Source of the DNA: Mucilaginibacter geliditolerans
GTDB taxonomy: Bacteria > Bacteroidota > Bacteroidia > Sphingobacteriales > Sphingobacteriaceae
Length of the DNA: 64,000 bases
Direction: 5' to 3'
Assembly (NCBI RefSeq): GCF_014200495.1
Contig: NZ_JACHBY010000003.1
Location: forward strand, 496,001 to 560,000
Shown piece by piece: positions 9,433-17,351 of the stretch. The translations under genes and the position numbers were made by a program. Each line of letters opens with the position of its first letter. The first letter of the stretch is position 1. The notes under the pieces were generated by a model. That model did no database searches and was not told where the DNA came from. It was given only the letters and a program-made list of their open reading frames with translations.

Positions 9433-9512
9433 CGATGTTCACGCCTTGCATATTCGCTCTGTACAGCATAAAGATTGCTTCGTTCCTCGCAATGACGCGC
9501 GGGGAGAGAATT

Positions 9513-10571
9513 TTACTTCAAACACTCATCATACAACGCCAAATACTGCTTTGCCGTTTCATGCCAGTCGAATTTCATGGCGTGGGAAATTACTTTTTGT
9601 TGCCAATTTTCAGTTTCAAATGTCTCCATTCCTTTGGTAAAAACCTGCCGCATGGCTTCCGGTTCAAAACTGTTAAAGTAAAAAGCGGCATCGCCCCCAA
9701 TTTCGGGTAGGGAGGTATGGGTTGATAAAAACACGGGCTTACCAAAATGCATGGCTTCAATTACAGGCAATCCAAAACCTTCTGCTAATGATGGAAATAC
9801 AAATGCTGCGCAGTTTTTATAATACCAGGCTTTATCGGCTTCGCTTATTGTACCGGTTATTTTTACCCTATCGGCGCAGCCCAGCTTTTCAGCCTCTTCC
9901 ATTATTCTGCTTTTATAGGGCGTTTCCACACCTGAGATAACCAGCGTATAATCATTATCCACCAGCAGGGCCGGTAAAACGTGAAAATTCTTTTTAGGTG
10001 CTATAAATCCAATGGCAAACAAAAACTTGGTTGGCGGCAAATAATTTGGTTCATGCGCATCATCAACCTGTAGTACATCAGCACCATTATAAATTACCCT
10101 TATTTTATCTTTAGCCTCGGGGAAATACTTTAAAATATCATTAGCCACAAAGTGCGATATGGCTACTACCCTATCGCATACGTCTATATAGCCCTGCAAT
10201 TTTCTCAGGTGCTTTTGTATTTTACGTTCCGATTTGCGCTGCTCGTGCACCGGATTAATATCATGTATAGTCAGCACTTTTTTCCCTTTAACCTTTTGTG
10301 GTTTCAGTCGGCAGTACTGGTCGGTAAAATGTACCAGTGCAAAACGACTTGGCTCGGGGAAGAATAATTTATGCAGCTTAGAGAGGAACACCAGGCTCAC
10401 CTTTTTATTGAACAAGTAGTTTGCCCTTTGGTGTACATAGTAATAAAGCTTATAACGCCCAGCGTTTTGTGTCAGCACCGCATCACCCAGACTTTTCCCG
10501 AAGGAAAAAAATCCTGAATTGGGGTATTTCATTGAATCAAACGTGAGGAGTATGGATGGTTTTGTCACCAT
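9513..10571 (-). CDS. Glycosyltransferase family 4 (group 1)
   Basis: A 352-residue GT-B enzyme. The C-terminal half has the donor site: FLFAIGFIAPKKNFHVLPAL (about residue 195), VKITGTISEADKAWYYKNCA, then FVFPSLAEGFGLPVIEAMHF (about 280-300) with the EGFGLPxxEAM retaining-GT signature. The N-terminal half includes VLTIHDINPVHE. Retaining GT4 enzymes usually transfer mannose, glucose or related sugars from nucleotide donors; the acceptor here is unknown. It is the last gene of the glycan cluster, separated from the GT2 genes by the repeat island at 8.7-9.5 kb. Confidence 0.9.
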   Translation of the reverse strand: MVTKPSILLTFDSMKYPNSGFFSFGKSLGDAVLTQNAGRYKLYYYVHQRANYLFNKKVSLVFLSKLHKLFFPEPSRFALVHFTDQYCRLKPQKVKGKKVLTIHDINPVHEQRKSERKIQKHLRKLQGYIDVCDRVVAISHFVANDILKYFPEAKDKIRVIYNGADVLQVDDAHEPNYLPPTKFLFAIGFIAPKKNFHVLPALLVDNDYTLVISGVETPYKSRIMEEAEKLGCADRVKITGTISEADKAWYYKNCAAFVFPSLAEGFGLPVIEAMHFGKPVFLSTHTSLPEIGGDAAFYFNSFEPEAMRQVFTKGMETFETENWQQKVISHAMKFDWHETAKQYLALYDECLK

Positions 10572-10716
10572 GTTATGAGTTTATATAAATTATTGCTGCG
10601 CCATGCAGTATGCATCGCGTTGTAAATATTCGCTTTTTTATTGAAACAACTAATTTCCGGGCAAATATTAAGTTATCTTGTGATAATTTTATTGTTTTGC
10701 AGATATAAATAAGCCT

Positions 10717-11607
10717 GTGAGCGCCAATAGTCATACATTATCAGCCTTAAACCGCGACAACTTTAAAGCAGTGGCCCGCGCGTTAACTATTGTTGAAAAT
10801 AACCTTAGTGGCGCCGAGGAATTATTAAAAAGCCTGAGTTTTACTAAAAGCACACCTATAATAGGTATAACAGGCCCGCCCGGCGCAGGTAAAAGTACTT
10901 TGGTTAACGCGCTTATCAGCAATTTACTAAAGGATGGCAACAAAATAGCTGTTTTGGCTATCGACCCCACTTCGCCTTTCAACTTTGGCTCTTTATTGGG
11001 CGATCGCATCCGGATGTCGGCACATTTTAATCATCCCGGAGTTTTTATCCGCTCACTGGCGACGCGGGGTTCATTAGGCGGGTTATCAGCCAAAACTATT
11101 GAAATGGCTGATGTATTGCGCGCTGCCGGCTTTGATTATATATTTATTGAGACCGTGGGTGTTGGACAGTCGGAAGTTGAAATTGCCGGTTTGGCCGATA
11201 TTACCATATTGGTTTTGGTGCCTGAAAGCGGTGATGAGATACAAAATATTAAGTCGGGCCTGATGGAAATTGCAGATGCCTTTGTGGTAAACAAAGCCGA
11301 CAGGGCCGATGCCGACCTGCTGACCAATAATTTAAAAAAGATTACCGAACAAAAGGGTGATCAGCTGCCTGTTTTTAAAGCGATAGCTTCGCAAGGTGAA
11401 GGGATTGATGAGATCATCAGCTTTATTACCACGGCACAACACCAGCAAAATAGCCGTAAGGAAATGTTACTGGCCGAAAAAGCCTATCGTATGATACAGC
11501 AAAAACGCATGACAGATATAAATAAAAGGGACCTGCAACAGCAAATTGCAAAGGAAGCGAACCAGCCCGGGTTCAACCTGTATAATTTTGTGAACAGTTA
11601 TGTTTAA
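10717..11607 (+). CDS. meaB: Methylmalonyl-CoA mutase-associated GTPase MeaB
   Basis: A 296-residue G3E-family GTPase read from a GTG start. Walker A GITGPPGAGKSTLVNAL is near residues 49-64, the Mg-binding region is AIDPTSPFNFGSLLGDRIRM near 85-105, the switch segment includes FIETVGVGQSEVEIAGLAD, and the guanine-specifying NKAD motif is near residue 193. MeaB guards and reloads the adenosylcobalamin cofactor of methylmalonyl-CoA mutase. The mutase genes are not in this window, so it is an orphan copy here. A REP-A type palindrome lies downstream at 11613. Confidence 0.93.
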   Translation: MSANSHTLSALNRDNFKAVARALTIVENNLSGAEELLKSLSFTKSTPIIGITGPPGAGKSTLVNALISNLLKDGNKIAVLAIDPTSPFNFGSLLGDRIRMSAHFNHPGVFIRSLATRGSLGGLSAKTIEMADVLRAAGFDYIFIETVGVGQSEVEIAGLADITILVLVPESGDEIQNIKSGLMEIADAFVVNKADRADADLLTNNLKKITEQKGDQLPVFKAIASQGEGIDEIISFITTAQHQQNSRKEMLLAEKAYRMIQQKRMTDINKRDLQQQIAKEANQPGFNLYNFVNSYV

Positions 11608-11612
11608 CTCTT

Positions 11613-11700
11613 GTCATTTCGACCGGAGGGAGAAATCTTCTAAAATATGCAATGCAGATGTGCAAGTCGCAGAAGATCTCTCACTATCGTTCGAGATGAC
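11613..11700. repeat. GTCAT...ATGAC palindrome, variant
   Basis: Begins GTCATTTCGACCGGAGGGAG and ends CTCTCACTATCGTTCGAGATG-AC, with AGAAATCTTCT / AGAAGATCT inner arms. Lies between the convergent meaB and M24 aminopeptidase genes, where it could act as a terminator. Confidence 0.7.
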
Positions 11701-11709
11701 AATTAGGAT

Positions 11710-12999
11710 TTAAGCATTCATTATCTCTTCAATCTCATCAGCCTCAAGTGGTATATCAGCCATCAGATCAATGTTACCATCTTTGGTGATCAGTATATTA
11801 TTTTCCAGCCTTATGCCCAAACCCTCCTGCGGAATATAAATTCCCGGCTCACAGGTTAATATATTACCGATTTCAAAAGGTTTGTACCTGCTGGCAAAAT
11901 CATGCACATCCAAACCTAAATGATGCGATGTGCCGTGCATAAAGTATTTTTTATAGGCAGGCATTTTAGGGTCCTGTTTTGCAACATCGTGTTTATCCAG
12001 TAAGCCAAGGCCAATAAGTTCGCTCGTCATTATTTTTCCAACCTCATCATGGTAATCATTCCATACGGCTCCGGCTATAATAAGTTTGGTTGCAGCGCGC
12101 ATCACTCTTAAAACAGCGTCGTAAACATCGCGCTGGCGTTTGGTAAAGTGGCCATTTACAGGTATGGAGCGGCTCATATCTGCATTGTAGTTGGCATATT
12201 CGGCACCAAAATCAAACAATATCACATCCCCGTCATTACAAACCTGGTTATTATCAATATAATGCAGCACTATAGCATTTTTACCTGATGCTATGATGGG
12301 GCTATAGGCATGCCCAGTGGCACGCTGTTTTATAAACTCATGTATTATCTCGGCCTCTATTTCATACTCGGCAACACCGGGTTTCACAAATTTAAGTACA
12401 CGTATAAATGCATCCCTTGTTATGGCACAGGCTTTTTTGGTAAGCTCAACCTCGATGTCCGATTTTACAGCCCGCAGATCGCGCATTATAGGTGCCGACC
12501 GTTCATAATGATGCAGCGGGTATTTAGAACGCAGATCCTGCAAAAAGCGCAGGTCGCGGTAGGGCACCTCAAAGCTAAAGCGGTCATTCTCGTTCGCATT
12601 TATATATATATGTGCTGCATAGTTGATAATGCTGTGCAATATGGCATCAAATTCACTCAGCCAAAATACACTCTCAATACCTGAAACCAGTTTGGCTTCC
12701 TCTTTTGTGTACTTGTGTCCCTCCCAAACTGCAATGTGTTCGTTGGTTTGTCTTAAAAAAAGTACTTCTTTGTATAGTAGATTAGGACAATCAGGAAATA
12801 AAATTAAAATACTTTGTTCCTGGTCTATCCCTGTTAAATAAAAAAGGTCCGCATTCTGCTTAAATGTGAAAGTTTGGTCGCCGCTCCTTGGAAATTCATC
12901 ACTTGAGTTGAAAATAGCTATAGAATTTAATTTTATTCGCGAAACGAAATTTTTTCTATTATTTGTAAATAATAGCTCATTTACAGCGGGATATTTCAT
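11710..12999 (-). CDS. pepP: Xaa-Pro aminopeptidase (M24B), aminopeptidase P
   Basis: A 429-residue cytosolic metallopeptidase. Residues about 1-150 are the AMP_N domain; the pita-bread catalytic domain follows. The two-metal ligands are visible: Asp in ILFDFGAEYANYNADMSRS, His in HGTSHHLGLDVHD, Glu in LTCEPGIYIP and Glu in GIRLENNILIT. The enzyme removes N-terminal residues in front of proline. The gene is monocistronic, divergent from the ompA-like gene at 13149. The symbol is by family only. Confidence 0.92.
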   Translation of the reverse strand: MKYPAVNELLFTNNRKNFVSRIKLNSIAIFNSSDEFPRSGDQTFTFKQNADLFYLTGIDQEQSILILFPDCPNLLYKEVLFLRQTNEHIAVWEGHKYTKEEAKLVSGIESVFWLSEFDAILHSIINYAAHIYINANENDRFSFEVPYRDLRFLQDLRSKYPLHHYERSAPIMRDLRAVKSDIEVELTKKACAITRDAFIRVLKFVKPGVAEYEIEAEIIHEFIKQRATGHAYSPIIASGKNAIVLHYIDNNQVCNDGDVILFDFGAEYANYNADMSRSIPVNGHFTKRQRDVYDAVLRVMRAATKLIIAGAVWNDYHDEVGKIMTSELIGLGLLDKHDVAKQDPKMPAYKKYFMHGTSHHLGLDVHDFASRYKPFEIGNILTCEPGIYIPQEGLGIRLENNILITKDGNIDLMADIPLEADEIEEIMNA

Positions 13000-13083
13000 T
13001 ATTAATGCGTTTATATATTTTATTTAAACAATTTTTTTAGTTTATTTGTATAAGTATTACAAGTTTTGGAACAAAATTTGGTA

Positions 13084-13111
13084 TTGGTTTCAAACATAAT
13101 TACTAATTTTG
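13084..13111 (+). promoter_or_regulatory. Putative promoter of the OmpA-family gene
   Basis: The -7 box TAATTTTG is at 13104-13111, 37 bases before the ATG. A TTG at 13084-13086 (17 bases away) or TTTG at 13077-13080 (23 bases) could serve as -33; neither has ideal spacing. Confidence 0.5.
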
Positions 13112-13148
13112 AAAAAAATCACAATTAAAATCGTTTAATCTTAAAACT

Positions 13149-14474
13149 ATGAATTATTCTACATTAAAGAAAACAGTCGCATTGTCAGTTGTTTCCTTGA
13201 TGGCTCTGGGTGCAGCTAAAGCTCAGACATCAACTGATACTACCAAGACGGTGTCTTCTGCAACCTCATCTGCCAAGGTATTTGGTGGGTTAGGCCAGTA
13301 CAACCACATCAGCATCGGTATAAACGCCGGTATGTTATCTAATCAAATTCCATTTGGTCCTAACACAACATCTCACTTTTCACCATCATTTGGTTACGGT
13401 GCGTCAATCAGGGATGCTTTCTCTCATTTCTTCAGCTTATCGTTAGATTATGTTGGCGGTACTGTTAAAGGTGACAACCAAGGTTTATCTAAATTCGGTG
13501 GATTGGATTACAAAACATCTACTAATTCAATTGCTTTAACAGCTTTAGTTAATTTCGGTAGTGTTTCTTTCTTACACCGTGAAAACGCAGTTAACTTTTA
13601 TGGTGACGCGGGTTACGGTTTAGATTTCTACAAACCTAAATTTGATTTAGCTGGCGGCACTGAAAAAGCTTATGCTAATATATATGATAACACTGTTAAA
13701 GAAGCAGTTTTCCCAGTTGGTGTAGGCGTGAAATTTAAACTTTCTGATGCGTTAGCCTTAAACGTAGGTTATAAAATTGCGTTTATCCCGGGTTATAACT
13801 TCACTGGTTATCACACTTACCCACAACAAGACCACTACTCATATAGCTATGCTGGTTTAGAGTACACTTTCGGTTCAAGCTCAAAGAAAAACATCGATTG
13901 GGTGAACCCAATTGCTACTTTGTATGACGAACTGTATGACGCAGCTTTACGTCAGGAAGTTGAAGCTTTAAAAGGTCGTGTTACCAATGTTGAAACTGCG
14001 GTTGCTGATCTTAAGAAAGATTCTGACGGTGACGGTGTTTCTGATCAATTCGACAAATGCCCTAACACACCTGCTGGCAGCGTAGTTGACGGTTCTGGTT
14101 GCGTTATCGTATTCCCTAAAGATACTACTAAGAAAGATTCTGTTAAAGCAGCTCCTTATTCTAACATCCAGTTTGAATTTGATAGCTCTGTATTAAGAAC
14201 TTCTTCTTACCCAGTATTAGATGCTACTTCAGCTGACTTAAGGGCTACTGGTAAAACACTTACAGTTGCTGGTTACGCTTCATCAGAAGGTACTGCTGCT
14301 CACAACCTGCGTTTATCTAAAGACCGTGCTAACTCAGTAAAAACTTACTTAGTTAACTCTGGTGTTGATGCTAAACACTTAAAAATTAAAGCTTTCGGTG
14401 AAACTCACCCAATAGCTGACAATTCAACAGAAGAAGGCCGCGTTGCTAACCGTCGTGTTGAATTCCACCAATAA
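13149..14474 (+). CDS. OmpA-family outer-membrane protein with calcium-binding linker
   Basis: A 441-residue envelope protein. A signal peptide (residues 1-25, ending AAKAQ) precedes a beta-barrel of about 230 residues, a short coiled segment (EVEALKGRVTNVETAVADLK), a thrombospondin-3-like Asp-rich repeat (DSDGDGVSDQFDKCPNTPAG) and a C-terminal OmpA domain (about 330-441) with FEFDSSVLRTSSYPVLD and the peptidoglycan-binding NLRLSKDRANSVKTYL...GVDAKHLKIKAFGE. It tethers outer membrane to cell wall. Codon use is visibly restricted, with many repeated GCT, GGT and TTA codons, as expected for an abundant protein. A strong terminator follows. Confidence 0.95.
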   Translation: MNYSTLKKTVALSVVSLMALGAAKAQTSTDTTKTVSSATSSAKVFGGLGQYNHISIGINAGMLSNQIPFGPNTTSHFSPSFGYGASIRDAFSHFFSLSLDYVGGTVKGDNQGLSKFGGLDYKTSTNSIALTALVNFGSVSFLHRENAVNFYGDAGYGLDFYKPKFDLAGGTEKAYANIYDNTVKEAVFPVGVGVKFKLSDALALNVGYKIAFIPGYNFTGYHTYPQQDHYSYSYAGLEYTFGSSSKKNIDWVNPIATLYDELYDAALRQEVEALKGRVTNVETAVADLKKDSDGDGVSDQFDKCPNTPAGSVVDGSGCVIVFPKDTTKKDSVKAAPYSNIQFEFDSSVLRTSSYPVLDATSADLRATGKTLTVAGYASSEGTAAHNLRLSKDRANSVKTYLVNSGVDAKHLKIKAFGETHPIADNSTEEGRVANRRVEFHQ

Positions 14475-14500
14475 TTATTAGATAAAATAATATATTGAAA

Positions 14501-14527
14501 AAGGCCCCGCAAAAGCGGGGCTTTTTT
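14501..14527 (+). terminator. Rho-independent terminator after the OmpA gene
   Basis: Perfect stem GCCCCGC / GCGGGGC with an AAAA loop, followed by TTTTTT. Confidence 0.95.
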
Positions 14528-14590
14528 GTTTCCCATATTTTCCAAATGAAAAGCTTTTTGCATTCTGCTTTAAGCTTTAGTGTTTCTGCT

Positions 14591-14598
14591 TATATTTG
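14591..14598 (+). promoter_or_regulatory. Putative -7 box (TATATTTG) just before the small membrane protein
   Basis: A perfect TAnnTTTG ends only four bases before the ATG at 14603, so a transcript from it would have almost no leader. If translation started at 14546 instead, this box would be inside the gene. Confidence 0.35.
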
Positions 14599-14602
14599 TA
14601 TT

Positions 14603-14749
14603 ATGTACTTCTTCAGAAAAAAGGATCCTAACAGGCCTACCAGTTTCAACCTTAAAGTAATGCATGTTATTAATGCTATTGCAATAACTGTGTTCCTGCT
14701 GGGTATTATCTGGAAACTGATAGATTGGTTCATACTTAAAAGACATTGA
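14603..14749 (+). CDS. Small single-span membrane protein (YFFRKKDPN family)
   Basis: A 48-residue protein with a basic N-terminus (MYFFRKKDPNRPTSFNLKVM) and one membrane helix (INAIAITVFLLGIIWKLIDW). Short Bacteroidota proteins beginning YFFRKKDPN are a recurring uncharacterised family (I believe DUF6728, not verified here). I chose ATG 14603 because an in-frame earlier start at 14495 would begin before and read through the OmpA terminator; an ATG at 14546 (67 residues) is the alternative. Function unknown. It precedes the RidA gene by 48 bases. Confidence 0.7.
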   Translation: MYFFRKKDPNRPTSFNLKVMHVINAIAITVFLLGIIWKLIDWFILKRH

Positions 14750-14797
14750 TCACTTAAAAATTATTGTGATCTGCTATGCTAAAAAACACTTATTTTA

Positions 14798-15178
14798 ATG
14801 AAAACAGTTATTAATACCGTTAACGCCCCTACGCCAATTGGCCCGTACAGCCAGGCTATTGAAGCCGGCAATTTTATATTTTTTTCAGGCCAGGTTGCCA
14901 TTAACCCGGTAACCAATGACCTCGTGCTTGATGATATTAAAACCGAAACCACCCAGGTTATGGAAAATATTAAAGCACTTTTAACAGAGGCTGGTATTGG
15001 CTTTGGTAATATTGTAAAAACCACCATCTTTTTAAAAGACATGCAAACCTTTGCTCAGGTTAATGAAGTATATGGCTCATACTTTACCGAAAAGTTCCCT
15101 GCCCGCGAAACAGTTGCCGTTGCCGGTTTACCTAAGAATGTTAATGTGGAGATATCAGTTACCGCTATTAAAGGTTAA
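14798..15178 (+). CDS. ridA: RidA family enamine/imine deaminase
   Basis: A 126-residue protein of typical family length. It begins with NAPTPIGPYSQAIEAGNFIFFSGQ, and the C-terminal part has PARETVAVAGLPKNVNVEISVTA, whose Arg binds the substrate carboxylate. RidA trimers hydrolyse reactive 2-aminoacrylate and other imines produced by PLP enzymes, protecting those enzymes. It is followed after 20 bases by recG on the same strand, so the two may share a transcript. Confidence 0.95.
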   Translation: MKTVINTVNAPTPIGPYSQAIEAGNFIFFSGQVAINPVTNDLVLDDIKTETTQVMENIKALLTEAGIGFGNIVKTTIFLKDMQTFAQVNEVYGSYFTEKFPARETVAVAGLPKNVNVEISVTAIKG

Positions 15179-15198
15179 TACTTAAATATCCTTATTAT

Positions 15199-17301
15199 TT
15201 GAACCCTTTTCAAACCCCGATCGAGTACTTAAAAGGCATGGGCCTTAGTCGTGCCGATGTTTTGAAAAAGGAGTTGCAGATAGCCACTTTCGAGGATCTT
15301 TTACGCCATTTCCCCTACAAGTATATAGACAGGACCCGCTTTTATAAGATCCGCGAGATTGAACCTGAACTACCACATGTACAAGTAATAGCGCGCCTAA
15401 CTCATAAAGAGCTGCTGGGCGAAAAGCATACCAAACGACTGATCTTCCAGGCGCAGGATGATACCGGCGTAATGGAACTGGCATGGTTCCAGGGCATACG
15501 CTGGGTTGAAAAGGCACTGATCCCCGGCAAGGCTTATATTATATTTGGCAAGCCGACCTTTTTTAACGGCAAGGTGCAAATGGCGCACCCCGAAATAGAA
15601 CCCTACTCAGCAGAAGTGCTGCAGCGTAAAGGTAATTTAACACTACAACCTGCCTATAGCTCAACAGAAAAACTAAAACCGTTTTCGCTGGATAGCAAGG
15701 GTATCCAAAAGCTGGTAGCTACCCTGCTTGAACAGTATGCCAAGGATATCCACGAAAACCTGCCTTTATATATCATCAACAGGTTTAAACTGGTATCAAG
15801 AGTTGAGGCGTATCGCAATATCCATTTCCCGGAGGATGCTGCCGCGCTTAATGAGGCCAGGCGCCGGCTTAAATTTGAAGAGCTGTTCCTTTTACAGCTT
15901 AAACTGCTAAAAACTAAGCTGCACCGCACTAATAAATTCAAGGGTAATATATTCGGCACGGTAGGTAATTATTTTAATGAGTTTTATCACCATAAATTAC
16001 CTTTTGAATTAACCAACTCCCAAAAAAAGGTTTTAAAAGAGATACGCCAGGACACGCAGCGAGGCGTTCAGATGAACCGTTTATTGCAGGGCGACGTTGG
16101 TAGCGGAAAAACTGTTGTAGCGCTCATGAGCATGCTGATAGCTATTGACAACGGCTTCCAGACCTGTATTATGGCGCCGACGGAGATATTGGCAAATCAG
16201 CATTATCAAACCATAAAAAATTTGGTGGGCGATGATTTTGTTGAAGTGGCCTTGCTAACCGGATCAACCAAACCCAAGGCTAGAAAAGTTTTGCATGAAC
16301 GCCTGGAAAGCGGCGACCTTAAAATACTGATAGGCACCCACGCGCTTATTGAGGATAAAGTACAATACAAAAACCTGGGCCTTGTAGTGATTGATGAACA
16401 GCACCGCTTTGGTGTGGAGCAAAGGGCAAGGCTATGGCGAAAAAATAACATCCCACCACATATCCTGGTGATGACGGCCACGCCTATCCCCCGTACCTTG
16501 GCCATGACGCTTTATGGCGACCTGGACATTTCCATAATTGATGAGCTGCCGGCAGGCCGTAAACCTATCGAAACACACCATTTATATGAAAACCAGCGCC
16601 TACGGATGTTCGGCTTTATGAAGCAGGAAATTGCCAAAGGCAGGCAGATCTATGTGGTGTACCCGCTGATACAGGAGAGTGAAAAACTCGACCTGAAGAA
16701 TCTGGAAGATGGCGCAACTGTGATGTCGTACGAATTCCCTACACCAGATTTTCAGATCAGCATAGTACATGGTAAACTGAAGCCGCATGAAAAAGATTAT
16801 GAAATGCAACGCTTTATTAAGCATGAGACGCACATAATGGTTGCAACCACGGTTATTGAGGTAGGTGTTAACATACCGAATGCATCGGTGATGATCATTG
16901 AAAATGCGGAGCGGTTTGGCCTGTCACAATTACACCAACTGCGCGGCCGCGTGGGGCGTGGTGCCGAGCAATCCTACTGTATACTCATGAGCAGCCATAA
17001 GTTAAGTGCCGATGGCAGAAAAAGGCTCAGTACCATGGTAAAAACCAACAATGGTTTCGAAATAGCCGAGATAGATCTGGAACTACGCGGCCCGGGTAAT
17101 ATTGAAGGCACCCAGCAAAGCGGTGTGCTCGACCTTAAAATAGCCAACATTGTTACCGACCAGGAATTATTAATACAGATACGCCACTGCGTTGAAGGTA
17201 TTTTTGAAGCCGATCCTCAACTGGCACTCCCTGAAAACCAGATCCTGCATCACTCCCTGCAATCAAAAGATCAGGGCTTAAGCTGGGATAAAATATCCTG
17301 A
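15199..17301 (+). CDS. recG: ATP-dependent DNA helicase RecG
   Basis: A 700-residue protein read from a TTG start 20 bases after ridA. Residues about 1-160 are the wedge/OB domain (NPFQTPIEYLKGMGLSRADV is the usual beginning). Helicase motifs follow: Walker A LLQGDVGSGKTVVALM near 297, motif II VVIDEQHRFGVEQR near 397, motif III MTATPIPRTLAMT, and motif VI QLRGRVGRG near 585. RecG reverses stalled replication forks and branch-migrates Holliday junctions. Length is at the family norm, and no motif is missing. Confidence 0.96.
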   Translation: MNPFQTPIEYLKGMGLSRADVLKKELQIATFEDLLRHFPYKYIDRTRFYKIREIEPELPHVQVIARLTHKELLGEKHTKRLIFQAQDDTGVMELAWFQGIRWVEKALIPGKAYIIFGKPTFFNGKVQMAHPEIEPYSAEVLQRKGNLTLQPAYSSTEKLKPFSLDSKGIQKLVATLLEQYAKDIHENLPLYIINRFKLVSRVEAYRNIHFPEDAAALNEARRRLKFEELFLLQLKLLKTKLHRTNKFKGNIFGTVGNYFNEFYHHKLPFELTNSQKKVLKEIRQDTQRGVQMNRLLQGDVGSGKTVVALMSMLIAIDNGFQTCIMAPTEILANQHYQTIKNLVGDDFVEVALLTGSTKPKARKVLHERLESGDLKILIGTHALIEDKVQYKNLGLVVIDEQHRFGVEQRARLWRKNNIPPHILVMTATPIPRTLAMTLYGDLDISIIDELPAGRKPIETHHLYENQRLRMFGFMKQEIAKGRQIYVVYPLIQESEKLDLKNLEDGATVMSYEFPTPDFQISIVHGKLKPHEKDYEMQRFIKHETHIMVATTVIEVGVNIPNASVMIIENAERFGLSQLHQLRGRVGRGAEQSYCILMSSHKLSADGRKRLSTMVKTNNGFEIAEIDLELRGPGNIEGTQQSGVLDLKIANIVTDQELLIQIRHCVEGIFEADPQLALPENQILHHSLQSKDQGLSWDKIS

Positions 17302-17305
17302 TCCT

Positions 17306-17335
17306 ATTGCTTTTTACTGCACTATATTATATTTG
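17306..17335 (+). promoter_or_regulatory. Putative promoter of the M28 peptidase gene
   Basis: ATTG at 17306-17309 and TATATTTG at 17328-17335 are separated by 18 bases, close to the Bacteroidota -33/-7 arrangement, with the ATG 17 bases downstream. Confidence 0.6.
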
Positions 17336-17351
17336 TAGTAAACGCTTTCAC

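Larger units (their letters stand above)
8732..9496. repeat. GTCAT/ATGAC palindrome (REP-A) split by an insertion
   Basis: The left half (GTCATTGCGAAGAGGAACG and on to GAAGCAATCTTTA) and the right half (AAAGATTGCTTCGTTCCTCGC to ATGAC) are reverse complements. Intact copies elsewhere have loops of about 25-60 bases; here the loop holds the 600-bp unit. Confidence 0.8.
8696..9512. other. Repeat island without a convincing gene
   Basis: This 817-base gap between glycosyltransferase genes consists almost wholly of repeats: the two halves of a GTCAT...ATGAC palindrome outermost (8732 and 9496), a 600-bp unit in its loop, and a 119-bp inverted-repeat element inside that unit. Reading frames here (for example 8930-9202) are not preserved in the second copy of the unit at 25 kb, so I do not call a gene. 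Confidence 0.85.

Noticed and set aside
9228..9710. 160-residue plus-strand frame
   Set aside because: Overlaps the GT4 gene antisense and the repeat unit; hydrophobic and Cys-rich only by chance.
2922..10571. A complete O-antigen or capsule locus
   Set aside because: Glycosyltransferases and an exporter are present, but no polymerase, flippase, chain-length regulator or sugar-nucleotide synthesis gene is seen, so only a partial glycan cluster can be claimed.
14495..14602. Longer N-terminus for the small membrane protein
   Set aside because: It would begin before and read through the OmpA terminator hairpin at 14501-14527; ATG 14603 gives the family-like beginning.
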